A stretch of DNA of 64,000 bases from JANQGH01 sp039177555 (lineage in GTDB: Bacteria; Pseudomonadota; Alphaproteobacteria; DSM-16000; Inquilinaceae): positions 1-64,000 of the forward strand of contig JBCDFV010000023.1 of assembly GCA_039177555.1 (NCBI GenBank), written 5' to 3'. Every line of letters starts with the position of its first letter. The first letter of the stretch is position 1. The notes beneath the pieces were generated by a model. It had not been told where the DNA came from and searched no databases. It was given only the letters and a program-made list of their open reading frames with translations. This document shows, piece by piece, positions 16,832 to 24,857 of the stretch. A program made the translations under genes and the position numbers.

Positions 16832-17597
16832 CCCGTCCCGTCGCCCTTGTCACCGGCGCCCGTCGCGGCATCGGCCTCGCCATCGCCAAGTCGCTGGCTA
16901 AGGAGGGCTTCGACCTGGCGATCACCGGCACGCGGGCCGATGAGGTTGCCGAAGCCGCGTGCGACGAGATCCGCGCGGAGGGTGTTGACGTGATGTTCAT
17001 CGCGTCTGATGTCGGCGATCTCGACGATCACGATCGCGCGCTGGACTTGGTGGTCGATCGGTTCGGGCGGCTGGATTGCCTGGTCAACAATGCCGGCATC
17101 CCGTCGCCAACGCGCGGCGACATGCTGGGCCTGGCACCGGATGCCTTTGACCGGGTGATGGCGGTCAATCTTCGCGGGACCGTCTTCTTTACCCAGGCCG
17201 CCGTGCGCCGCATGCTGGCGAGCGGCGTGAGCGATCGTGCCCGGTCCGTGGTTCACGTGACCTCGGTCAGCGCGGCCATGGCCTCCACGAACCGGGCGGA
17301 GTACTGCATGTCCAAGGCCGGGCTGGCGATGTGGTCGAAATGCCTGGCCTTGCGACTGGCCGACGAAGGCATCGGCGTCTTCGAGGTCCGGCCCGGCATC
17401 ATCCGCACCGACATGACCGCCGGCGTCACGGACAAGTATGATCGGTTGATCGAGGCCGGATTGGTGCCGGCGCGCCGCTGGGGGGGCAGGGCAGCGATAT
17501 CGGCCGCGTGGTCGCCGCGCTGGCCACGGACGCATTCGACTTTGCGACGGGCAGCGTGATCGATGTCGATGGCGCCCTGTCCATATCGCGGCTTTAG
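16828..17597 (+). pseudogene. Short-chain dehydrogenase/reductase with a frameshift near the C-terminus
   Basis: An SDR with TGARRGIGLAIA (cofactor motif), NNAGIPSP and the catalytic Tyr-Lys in YCMSKAG. After ARRWG the frame runs through seven consecutive G (17480-17486) and then gives non-SDR sequence to a stop at 17559. In the next frame the expected SDR tail continues for 36 codons (QGSDIGRVVAALATDAFDF, then VIDVDGALSI) and stops at 17597. One extra G, or two fewer, would restore it. It may be a real mutation, slippage in a homopolymer, or a base-calling error. The ATG overlaps the GMC stop. Confidence 0.75.
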
Positions 17598-17605
17598 GCG
17601 GACTC

Positions 17606-19243
17606 ATGGCCAAGACCTATGACTACATCATCACGGGCAGCGGCCCCGCCGGCTGCGTGCTGGCCCATCGGCTGACGGAAGACCCGGACGTCACCGTGCT
17701 GTTGCTGGAAGCCGGCGGCCCGGACCGGCACCCCTACATCCACATGCCCGCCGGCTTCGCCAAGCTAACCGGCGGCCGGTCCAACTGGGGTTATTCCACC
17801 ACGCCCCAGGCGGCGCTGGGCAACCGGGATTTCTGGTACCCCCAAGGCAAGGTCTTGGGCGGCGGCTCGTCGATCAACGCCCAGATCTACACCCGCGGTA
17901 ATGCGCTCGATTACGACGAATGGGCCGACGAGGCGGGCTGCGAAGGCTGGTCTTACAAGGACGTCCTGCCCTATTTCAGGCGCGCGGAGGACAATGACCG
18001 CTTCTCCGACGCGTTCCACGGCAATGGCGGCCCGCTGGGCGTGTCGGAGCCGGTCAATCCCCTGCCGATCTCGAAGGTCTTTCTGCGCGCCGCCCAACAG
18101 GCCGGGCTGCCCTTCAATCCGGACTTCAACGGCGCGGTGCAGGAGGGCTGCGGCTATTACCAGATGACCCAGCGCAACGCCAAACGGTGCAGCGCCGCCG
18201 TCGGCTATCTGCGCCCAGTGCTCAGCCGGCCCAACCTGACGGTGAAGACCGGCGTGATGGTCACGAAGATTCTCATCGAAAACGGCCGCGCGGTCGGCGT
18301 CGAACAGGCCGAGGGCTCGACCGTCACCTCGACACGGTGCGAGCGCGAGGTGCTGGTCACGTCCGGCGCGATCGGCTCGCCGAAACTGCTGCTGCTGTCC
18401 GGCATTGGCCCGGCGGAGCATCTGCGCGCGGTCGGCATCGATCCGGTCCATGTTCTGCCCGGTGTCGGCGAAAACCTGCAAGACCACATGGACGTCTATG
18501 TGGTCAACGAGTTGATCGGCAATCACAGCTACGACCATGTGGCCAAGCCGCACCACACCCTTTGGGCCGGCATTCAGTATGTCGTCCTGCGCAAAGGGCC
18601 GGTGGCCTCGAACCTGATCGATGCCGGGGGGTTCTGGTACGCCGACGAACAGGCCCGCTCGCCGGATATTCAGTTCCACTTCGTCTTGGGCTCGGGGCTG
18701 GAACACGGTCTTGAGAAGCTGAAGAATGACGGCGTGACCCTGAACTCCGCCTTCCTACGCCCGCGCTCGCGCGGCTGGGTGCGGCTCGCCTCCGCCGACC
18801 CCAACGCCGCGCCGCTGATCAACCCCAACTATTGGGGCGATGCATATGATCGGGACATGTCGATCCGGGGCTTCAAGCTGACCCGCGAGATCATGGGCCA
18901 GGAAGCGTTCACACCCTACATCCGGGCCGAACGTCTGCCGGGCCCCGACGTGAAGTCAGAGGCCGATATCGCCGCCTATGCCACGCAGCGCGCCAAGACC
19001 GACTACCATCCGGTCGGCACCTGCAAGATGGGCGTCGACGACTTCGCGGTGGTCGATCCCGATCTGCGGGTGCATGGGCTGGAGGGGCTGCGCGTCTGCG
19101 ACTCCTCGGTCATGCCGCTGTTGGTGTCGTCCAATACCAACGCGCCCACGACCATGGTCGCGGAAAAGGCCGCCGATCACATCAGGGGCATCGTGCCCCA
19201 AGCCGCGGACGATGCGGCCCAGCATCAAAGAGTGAGCCCATGA
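17606..19243 (+). CDS. GMC-family choline-dehydrogenase-like flavoprotein
   Basis: A 545-residue FAD enzyme of the BetA-like GMC subfamily. It has IITGSGPAGCVLAHRL, LLLEAGGPD, PQGKVLGGGSSINAQIYTRG and the C-terminal DYHPVGTCKMG and SSNTNAPTTM that carry the catalytic His and Asn. There is no export signal. GMC members of this group oxidise primary alcohols, polyols or alkanols, so the BetA label alone would overstate what is known. It starts 8 bp after the SDR's original stop and overlaps the Dabb gene by ATGA. Confidence 0.9.
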   Translation: MAKTYDYIITGSGPAGCVLAHRLTEDPDVTVLLLEAGGPDRHPYIHMPAGFAKLTGGRSNWGYSTTPQAALGNRDFWYPQGKVLGGGSSINAQIYTRGNALDYDEWADEAGCEGWSYKDVLPYFRRAEDNDRFSDAFHGNGGPLGVSEPVNPLPISKVFLRAAQQAGLPFNPDFNGAVQEGCGYYQMTQRNAKRCSAAVGYLRPVLSRPNLTVKTGVMVTKILIENGRAVGVEQAEGSTVTSTRCEREVLVTSGAIGSPKLLLLSGIGPAEHLRAVGIDPVHVLPGVGENLQDHMDVYVVNELIGNHSYDHVAKPHHTLWAGIQYVVLRKGPVASNLIDAGGFWYADEQARSPDIQFHFVLGSGLEHGLEKLKNDGVTLNSAFLRPRSRGWVRLASADPNAAPLINPNYWGDAYDRDMSIRGFKLTREIMGQEAFTPYIRAERLPGPDVKSEADIAAYATQRAKTDYHPVGTCKMGVDDFAVVDPDLRVHGLEGLRVCDSSVMPLLVSSNTNAPTTMVAEKAADHIRGIVPQAADDAAQHQRVSP

Positions 19244-19548
19244 TCCGCCATTGCGTTTTCATCCGCTACCGGCCCGACACCCCGCCCGAGATGAAGCGGC
19301 AAATCGGCACCGAGATCGCCGCCCTGAAGGGCCGCCTTCCAGGCCTGCGCGCGGTGCATCTGGGCGACAATGTCAGCCCCGAGGGCCTCGATAAGGGCCA
19401 CAGCGAGGGCTTCATGGTCGATTTCGACGACGAAGTCGCGCTCCACCGCTATCTGGCGGACCCGGACCACAAGAAGACCGGCGCGAAGACTGTCGCAGCC
19501 GCAGAGGGTGGGCTGGACGGCATCTTTGTGTATGATCTGAGGGTGTAG
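19240..19548 (+). CDS. Dabb (stress-responsive A/B barrel) domain protein
   Basis: A 102-residue single-domain protein: MIRHCVFIRYRPDTP at the start, a central GDNVSPEGLDKGHSEGFMVDF and YLADPDHKKTG towards the end match the dimeric alpha-beta barrel (Dabb) family. Members are small enzymes or accessory proteins, often in catabolic operons, and most lack an assigned reaction. It is the last gene of the operon that starts with LacI and is coupled to the GMC gene. Confidence 0.85.
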   Translation: MIRHCVFIRYRPDTPPEMKRQIGTEIAALKGRLPGLRAVHLGDNVSPEGLDKGHSEGFMVDFDDEVALHRYLADPDHKKTGAKTVAAAEGGLDGIFVYDLRV

Positions 19549-19724
19549 CCGAGGGTAGCGCACGGGCGCTATTCTGTCTGGAGTTCTTGCAATCGGCGGC
19601 CGATTAAGCGATCGGTGGATCTGCATGTTCGTGATTTGCCGCCGGTTGACGCAAAGAGCGCCGACCCAAGACGGCGTCTCGCGCGGACCGCGTTCCGTAT
19701 TCCTCTTGATTGCGTGTCATCTCG

Positions 19725-20384
19725 ATGCCGTTCTTTAAGGTCTCCAGTAAACTCGTTTACTTCGCCCATGTGCCGAAATGCGCCGGGTCTGCCGTTGAGA
19801 ACTATGTCGGGGCCAGATTCGGCAATATCGCCTTTCTGGACCGGTACTACCTTAGCCAACCAGAGGCGAACCGTTGGTCAAGGTCTTCGCCCCAACATAT
19901 CGATGCGGCCTCCTTGCAAAGGCTGATTCCTTTGAAGCTATTCGATGCGGTGTTCGCGATCGTTCGTCACCCGGCAACGCGGATCGTCAGCGTTTACCGG
20001 TTCCAACGGGATGTTGAACGGTCGATCCCGTCGCAACAGAGCTTCTCCGATTGGCTGGAAGGCCTGGCCGGGAAGCGTCAAGCCAATCCATTCGCCTATG
20101 ACAACCATATCCGGCCCATGTCTGATCTGGTGCCGAACAATGCGAAGGTGTTTCGCCTCGAAGATGGTCTGGACAGGGTCGTCTCTTGGCTGGACGATCT
20201 TGCCGGTTCCACCGACGGTCCCAGGGTGGTCCCGATCGTGAACAAAAGCGGTGCTCCACAAGAGGGCCGGGTGGTGCGTCCCAGCGACGGTGATCGCCGA
20301 CTGATCGCCGAGATCTTTGCCGTCGACTTTGAGCGATTTGGGTATGGCAAACCTGTCGCTGCGCAGAATTTCATGCCGGAGTGA
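19725..20384 (+). CDS. Sulfotransferase family protein
   Basis: A 219-residue PAPS-dependent sulfotransferase. The 5'-phosphosulfate loop is PKCAGS (residues 17-22) after the strand LVYFAHV. The 3'-phosphate motif is FAIVRHPATRIVSVY with Arg81 and Ser89. It resembles the carbohydrate sulfotransferase group more than cytosolic aryl enzymes, and has no transmembrane segment, so it would act in the cytosol. The start is the ATG at 19725; an upstream in-frame TTG at 19710 is less likely. Base composition is lower in GC than the operon to its left. It is convergent with the P-loop/methyltransferase gene, and both may modify surface glycans. Confidence 0.85.
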   Translation: MPFFKVSSKLVYFAHVPKCAGSAVENYVGARFGNIAFLDRYYLSQPEANRWSRSSPQHIDAASLQRLIPLKLFDAVFAIVRHPATRIVSVYRFQRDVERSIPSQQSFSDWLEGLAGKRQANPFAYDNHIRPMSDLVPNNAKVFRLEDGLDRVVSWLDDLAGSTDGPRVVPIVNKSGAPQEGRVVRPSDGDRRLIAEIFAVDFERFGYGKPVAAQNFMPE

Positions 20385-20412
20385 GCGCCAATTCACCCCT
20401 GGACTCAAACAG

Positions 20413-21624
20413 TCACGCGGACTGTCTGTGGAAGATCGCTATTTCTCGCCCAGGTATGGGCGATGCGCAGCGTTCGACCGAAAACCTTCCAGTCTCGGAA
20501 ACCATCCTGACGAGGGCTGGCAGGGTGAAAACGAATGTCTGATCGACGTGCTTGCTGCTCACACCCATTAGTGGCAAGTGCGCCAGATCGTCCGGAAAGG
20601 GCCCAAGTTCTTGGAACTTCGGATCTCTCAAGGTCGGATACTCGACTATGAGGCGGCGCTTGGTGAGATTCGCGGCCTTTATCAGGAAGCTTCGAACATC
20701 GGATACATGATGAATGACGTTGAGTGCCAGTACGTCGTCAAATTGATCCGTGAACGAAACATTAAGAAAATCTTCATTTTTGAAAGTAGCTTTACTACAT
20801 AGAATCTTTGCTATCGATTGAGCCGCATTGAACCTCCGGTACATCATTTCGATCCCAATGACCCTGTCCGCGCCAAGTCTTTCGGAAAGGAAGAGCATCT
20901 CTCCTATGGCGCAGCCAATATCCAAAACTGAACGCCCTATATAGCTTCCCGATCGAAACTTCATGAACGTCTCGGTTCTACTGTCTGAGAGATGCCCAAA
21001 GCCTTTTCGCTTAACCCTTATGCCTTTAGGAAGAAGCACATCCTGGTATTCTGCGCCCAACATCCCCAAAGTATTATCTATGGCAGCATCTGACGGTAAT
21101 GGGATGAATGACCCACGCAGGTTATGGTGGACGTAAACACGATCTGATGTCGAGAAACCACCGACCTCTTTTGAAGAGAACAGGACATCAAAAGGTATCT
21201 TATAGTAGTCGAGTGCTCTAAAAAAACACTCATAAAAAGAGAATAGATCGACTTTCCTTATTAGCTCGAGCCAGAGCCCTCTCGGATAGAGGTCTGGGTT
21301 GCCGACCGACGGCTCTACGATTTGTCGCTCGTTTGCTCTTTCGATGAGCTCTTCAATAGGCGCTACTATCACGATTGCGTGCGAAATATTCTGAGAGAGA
21401 AGTATTTTCTTCAGTATTGGCTCTTCAGCAATATCAAGTCCTAATGCTAGTGAATTACCGATATCTGTATTTATTATATAGTGAAGTAAGTTATAGTGAA
21501 TAACACCGCTGTGAGGAACATCTTTATTGACTAGATCGTGCGCAAACGAAACCGGTGAAATCGATCTTCTCTTAATGTATGTTGATTTTCCCGAGTTGCT
21601 GGGGCCTGATACAAGCAATGTCAC
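20413..21624 (-). CDS. P-loop NTPase/kinase-like plus SAM methyltransferase fusion protein
   Basis: A 403-residue protein. The first about 160 residues begin with a P-loop at the very N-terminus (SGPSNSGKST, residues 6-15) and look like a small nucleotide-kinase-type domain. The remainder is a class I methyltransferase with motif I SVLDIGCAIGE (232-242), an acidic ribose-binding position in VIGIEM, and FDDVLALNVIHHV as motif IV. The gene is strikingly AT-rich compared with everything around it, with many A/T-ending codons, a clear sign of transfer. I do not recognise a named family for the whole chain. Kinase activity on the N-terminal part is a guess from the P-loop alone. Confidence 0.75.
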   Translation of the reverse strand: MTLLVSGPSNSGKSTYIKRRSISPVSFAHDLVNKDVPHSGVIHYNLLHYIINTDIGNSLALGLDIAEEPILKKILLSQNISHAIVIVAPIEELIERANERQIVEPSVGNPDLYPRGLWLELIRKVDLFSFYECFFRALDYYKIPFDVLFSSKEVGGFSTSDRVYVHHNLRGSFIPLPSDAAIDNTLGMLGAEYQDVLLPKGIRVKRKGFGHLSDSRTETFMKFRSGSYIGRSVLDIGCAIGEMLFLSERLGADRVIGIEMMYRRFNAAQSIAKILCSKATFKNEDFLNVSFTDQFDDVLALNVIHHVSDVRSFLIKAANLTKRRLIVEYPTLRDPKFQELGPFPDDLAHLPLMGVSSKHVDQTFVFTLPALVRMVSETGRFSVERCASPIPGREIAIFHRQSA

Positions 21625-21990
21625 TTCAGCATTCCATGTCTTTGAGAAACATCCGTGTCATCAGCATCGAGCACGCCTTATCGGGACTACAGGCTGATTA
21701 AGCTGTCAAGTAACAGAAGCAACCCGGCTAACGGCAAAGATCCACTGCGATCCACTGCGATCTACGTCGATGAGCCTCCATTGATACTGCAGATTGCGGC
21801 CGCCGCAAACCGCACCGACGTTGCAGAATACACATAAAAAAGTGTCTGCAGGATCTTTGCTTGAAGCATTGGCCGATACACCGCTTCGCTACTGCATGCA
21901 ACAAGTGTGTTTAGCGCCGTCCGTCCCACTTGCCTTGCCGGTTGGCTCAGGCTGATACCGCAAGTAACAAGGTCTTTGAGCAGCCAATCC
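21625..21990. other. Non-coding AT-leaning gap with a 10-bp tandem repeat
   Basis: About 365 bp between the fusion gene's start and the SDR stop. It holds GATCCACTGC twice in tandem plus a partial third copy (21739-21762). A 60-codon plus-strand frame at 21655-21837 has no recognisable domain or ribosome binding site. I see no RNA gene, transposon end or attachment site. The left end must contain the promoter of the fusion gene. Confidence 0.5.
21739..21758. repeat. 10-bp tandem direct repeat (GATCCACTGC x2)
   Basis: Two perfect adjacent copies followed by a degenerate GATCTAC start of a third. Its function is unknown, and its interest is mainly as a mark of the recombined islet edge. Confidence 0.7.
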
Positions 21991-22773
21991 CTACGACATG
22001 ATCAGCCCGCCATCGACGTTGATCGTCTGGCCGGTGATGTAGGCCGCGTCGTCGCTGGCTAGGAAGGCGACCAGGCCGGCGACGTCGTTCCCTGTTCCCG
22101 CCCGGCCCATGGGGATGCTTGAAACCCACTCGGCCATCAACTCGCCCGGCTTGTAGTTGCCCAGCAGCTTGCCCCAGGCCTCGTCATTATAGGCCCACAT
22201 GTCGGTGTCGATGATGCCGGGGCAAAAGGCGTTCACGGTGATGCCTTCCTTGGCGACCTCCTTGGCCAGGCTTTGGGTGATCCCCACCACGCCGAATTTG
22301 CTGGCGGCATAGTGCGGCGTGTAGATGAAACCCTCCCGCGCCTGGCCCGAGGCGGTGTTGATCAGCCGGCCGCCGGACCCGTGCTTGCGCATGCGCGCGA
22401 TCGCTTCCTGACAGCAGAGAAACACGCCCTTGGTGTTCACCGCCAGGGTGCGGTCCCACTCCGCCTCGGTCATCTTCTCGATCGGCGCGATCGTGATGAC
22501 CCCGGCGTTTTGAACGGAGATGTCGACACGGCCGTAAGCGTCCTCTGCCGAGTCATAAAGCGCGGTGACATCGGCGCGATCGGTCACGTCACCGACAAAG
22601 GCCGTGGCCGTCCCACCGCCTGCACGGATGGCATCGGCAACGCTCTCGACCGCCTGCTCATTGGCGGAAACCACGACGCCGGCGCCTTCCCGTGCGAACC
22701 GTTTGGCGATCGCTGCGCCAATGCCCCGGCTGGCGCCGGTGACGACAACGGTCTTGCCCGTGAATCTGGTCAT
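21991..22773 (-). CDS. SDR-family dehydrogenase, polyol/butanediol type
   Basis: A 260-residue classical SDR: TGASRGIGAAIAKRFA cofactor motif, QNAGVITIAP, catalytic Ser in INTASGQ and Tyr-Lys in HYAASKFG, with an extended C-terminal ending TGQTINVDGGLIMS. The start chosen is the ATG at 22773 because GGGGGAGG lies just before it. An ATG six codons upstream overlaps the SorC stop. Close-looking families include sorbitol, butanediol and 3-oxoacyl reductases. Being coupled to a SorC regulator and divergent from a kinase/transketolase operon, it probably makes the ketose that the kinase uses. Confidence 0.9.
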   Translation of the reverse strand: MTRFTGKTVVVTGASRGIGAAIAKRFAREGAGVVVSANEQAVESVADAIRAGGGTATAFVGDVTDRADVTALYDSAEDAYGRVDISVQNAGVITIAPIEKMTEAEWDRTLAVNTKGVFLCCQEAIARMRKHGSGGRLINTASGQAREGFIYTPHYAASKFGVVGITQSLAKEVAKEGITVNAFCPGIIDTDMWAYNDEAWGKLLGNYKPGELMAEWVSSIPMGRAGTGNDVAGLVAFLASDDAAYITGQTINVDGGLIMS

Positions 22774-22787
22774 CCTTGCCTCCCCCT

Positions 22788-23753
22788 TCATGTGCCCGCC
22801 GGTTCGCCAAGCAGGCGGCCGGCGGTGAATTTGTCGGTGATCAGAATGTCGACATAGCCGCCCAGCAGCGCCGCCTTGATCGCGCGGTCCTTGCGCGCGC
22901 CGCCGGCGATGCCGACAACCCGGTCCGCGCCCTTCAGCTCGTCCAGGCTGATGGAAATGACCCGGTCATCCAGCGGCGTGCGCACCGGCGTGCCGTCGGC
23001 GGCGAAGAAGCGTAGGCAGATGTCGCCCTCCGCCCCGCTGTCCTTCAGCTCTTGCAGTTCCTCGGGCGTGAAGACATTGCCGCTGGTGGCCAGCATGCGC
23101 GACGGTTCGACCGCGCCGATGCCGACCAGCGCTAGGCTGACATCGCGAAACTCGTCCATCGTTGCCTGCACGAAGCTGTCGTCCAGCAAGGCGCGTCTGG
23201 CCTCGATGCTGCTGGCGACTCCCGGCGCGGACAGCAATTGCGGCTGGGCGCCCGTCAGTTGGGCCAGCCGCGTGGTCAGATGGGTCGCGTGCACCTGAAC
23301 GCTAGGGTTGCCCATGCCGCCCAGGATCTGCACCACGCGCGCCGCCTTCACCCGCTTCAACGGGGGCAGGCTGTCGACCATGCGCAAGAGCGACGCGCTC
23401 CAGGACGAGATGCCGATCACCTCGCGGTCGTTCAGCGTCGTCGACAGAAAGTGCGCCGCCGCGTCGCCGATCGCCGACAGGATCGACTCCTCGCGGTCCT
23501 CGCCGCATTCCGCCACGATCGCTTCCTTCAGGCCAAAGCGTTCGCGCAAGCCGGTTTCCAGATCGGGGAAGGTGCCGCGCGGCACGTTGATGGTGATGCG
23601 GACGATGTTCTCGTCCACCGCCCGCTTCAACAGGCGCGAGATGGTGGCTTGCGAGATGTTCAGGATCGCTGAGATCTGGGCCTGCTTCAGCCCCTCCAGA
23701 TAGTACATCTGGGTGACACGGGTGATCAGCCGCAATTCGTTGGTGCGCGCCAT
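22788..23753 (-). CDS. SorC/DeoR-type sugar-binding transcriptional regulator
   Basis: A 321-residue regulator. An N-terminal helix-turn-helix (YYLEGLKQAQISAILNISQA, then TISRLLKRA) is followed by a sugar-binding domain of the SorC family, related to sugar-phosphate isomerases. Visible landmarks include LVGIGAVEPSRMLATSG and GDICLRFFAADGTPV. EryD of erythritol catabolism belongs to this family. It is cotranscribed with the SDR and divergent from the transketolase operon. A TGAAT/ATTCA palindrome just downstream of the transketolase promoter is a candidate binding site. The effector is probably a phosphorylated sugar. Confidence 0.9.
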   Translation of the reverse strand: MARTNELRLITRVTQMYYLEGLKQAQISAILNISQATISRLLKRAVDENIVRITINVPRGTFPDLETGLRERFGLKEAIVAECGEDREESILSAIGDAAAHFLSTTLNDREVIGISSWSASLLRMVDSLPPLKRVKAARVVQILGGMGNPSVQVHATHLTTRLAQLTGAQPQLLSAPGVASSIEARRALLDDSFVQATMDEFRDVSLALVGIGAVEPSRMLATSGNVFTPEELQELKDSGAEGDICLRFFAADGTPVRTPLDDRVISISLDELKGADRVVGIAGGARKDRAIKAALLGGYVDILITDKFTAGRLLGEPAGT

Positions 23754-23860
23754 GAGGCCGCCGGTCCTCCGCCGTTCTTATCCCCGAGCCCCTGTCGGCC
23801 GCCCGCCCGCGCACGGCACGGCCCATTCCAGTGATCCGATCGACCACGGTCCCGGTGTTC

Positions 23861-23889
23861 TTGACACGACCGTAGACGAGTCTTAGCAT
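23861..23889 (+). promoter_or_regulatory. Promoter of the transketolase/kinase/ABC operon
   Basis: TTGACA (23861-23866) and TAGCAT (23884-23889) are separated by 17 bp, the best match to a sigma-70 promoter in the window. Transcription would start near 23896, just ahead of the palindrome at 23907-23920. Confidence 0.65.
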
Positions 23890-23906
23890 GAAAATTAATC
23901 CAGTAA

Positions 23907-23920
23907 TGAATAAAAATTCA
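23907..23920. promoter_or_regulatory. Candidate SorC operator
   Basis: TGAATAAAAATTCA has perfect 5-bp inverted arms around AAAA. It lies 18 bp after the -10 box, a repressing position, in the region shared by the divergent SorC gene and transketolase operon. Confidence 0.5.
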
Positions 23921-23975
23921 GTCCGCCAAAGAATGCTGGTGATGATCCATTGCCAAGGGCGCTGGGAGGAACGGT

Positions 23976-24857
23976 TTGAACGCAGGTGAGTCCTCGAAGG
24001 CTGCCACTCAGGCGCGCGCTCCTGCCGCCCTGGCCGAGGCGGATTTCGATCGTTCGCCCGCTTCACTTGGCGAGGTCGCAAAGCAGATCCGGCGGTCGGT
24101 GATCACCATGATCGACAAGGCCGGTATGGGCCATGTCGGCGGCGACCTGTCGGTAACGGACATTCTGACGGCGCTTTATTTCGGCATTCTGCGCGTCGAT
24201 CCGGCGGTGCCCGACTGGCCGGACCGTGATCGCTTCATCCTCTCTAAAGGACACTGCGTCGGCGCGCTCTATTCGGTTCTGGCCAAGCGCGGCTTCTTCG
24301 ACGAGGCGCTGCTGGCCGACTTCCTGGCGCCGCTGTCGCCGCTGAACGGGCACCCCAATCGGCGCAAGGTGCCGGGTGTCGAGGCCAACACTGGGCCGCT
24401 GGGGCACGGCTTGCCGATCGCCATCGGCTCGGCGATCGCCGCACGCCTTTCCGGATGCAACTGGCGCACCTTCGTCGTGCTCGGCGACGGCGAACTGCAG
24501 GAAGGCAGCAATTGGGAGGCGGCGATGTGCGCCGGCCATCGCGGCCTGGAGCGCCTGACGGCGATCGTCGACCGCAACCGGCTGCAGCAGGGCGCGCGGA
24601 CCGAAGAGACGAACCGGCTGGAACCGCTGGCCGACAAGTTCACCGCCTTCGGCTGGGACGTGCTGGAGGTGGACGGCCATGACATGCCGGCGCTGTTGGA
24701 CGTGTTTGGCGCATCCGGCGACGGACGGCCGCGCTGCGTGATCGCCCACACATCCAAGGGCCGGGGCGTGTCGTTCATGGAGGATCGGGTGGAGTGGCAC
24801 CACAAGGTGCCGAACGCCGATCAGGTCGCGGCGGCCCTGAAGGAACTGACGGTATGA
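23976..24857 (+). CDS. Transketolase, N-terminal (thiamine-diphosphate-binding) subunit
   Basis: A 293-residue subunit covering the first third to half of a transketolase. It starts at TTG (23976) behind a strong GGGAGGA. Motifs: GHVGGDLSVTDILTALYFG, DRFILSKGH, GPLGHGLPIAIG and the ThDP motif GDGELQEGSNWEA, with DRNRLQQ. With the next gene it would form a two-subunit transketolase that transfers a two-carbon ketol unit. Split transketolases dedicated to a catabolic route are known, for example in D-apiose use. The ATG of the partner overlaps this stop. Confidence 0.92.
   Translation: MNAGESSKAATQARAPAALAEADFDRSPASLGEVAKQIRRSVITMIDKAGMGHVGGDLSVTDILTALYFGILRVDPAVPDWPDRDRFILSKGHCVGALYSVLAKRGFFDEALLADFLAPLSPLNGHPNRRKVPGVEANTGPLGHGLPIAIGSAIAARLSGCNWRTFVVLGDGELQEGSNWEAAMCAGHRGLERLTAIVDRNRLQQGARTEETNRLEPLADKFTAFGWDVLEVDGHDMPALLDVFGASGDGRPRCVIAHTSKGRGVSFMEDRVEWHHKVPNADQVAAALKELTV

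Noticed and set aside
17606..19243. Choline dehydrogenase (betA) call
   Set aside because: The sequence supports a GMC flavoprotein, but no betaine aldehyde dehydrogenase, BetI or choline transporter accompanies it, so the specific name was not used.
21655..21837. 60-codon plus-strand frame in the AT-leaning gap
   Set aside because: It has no ribosome binding site or recognisable domain, and contains the tandem repeat. I treated it as non-coding.
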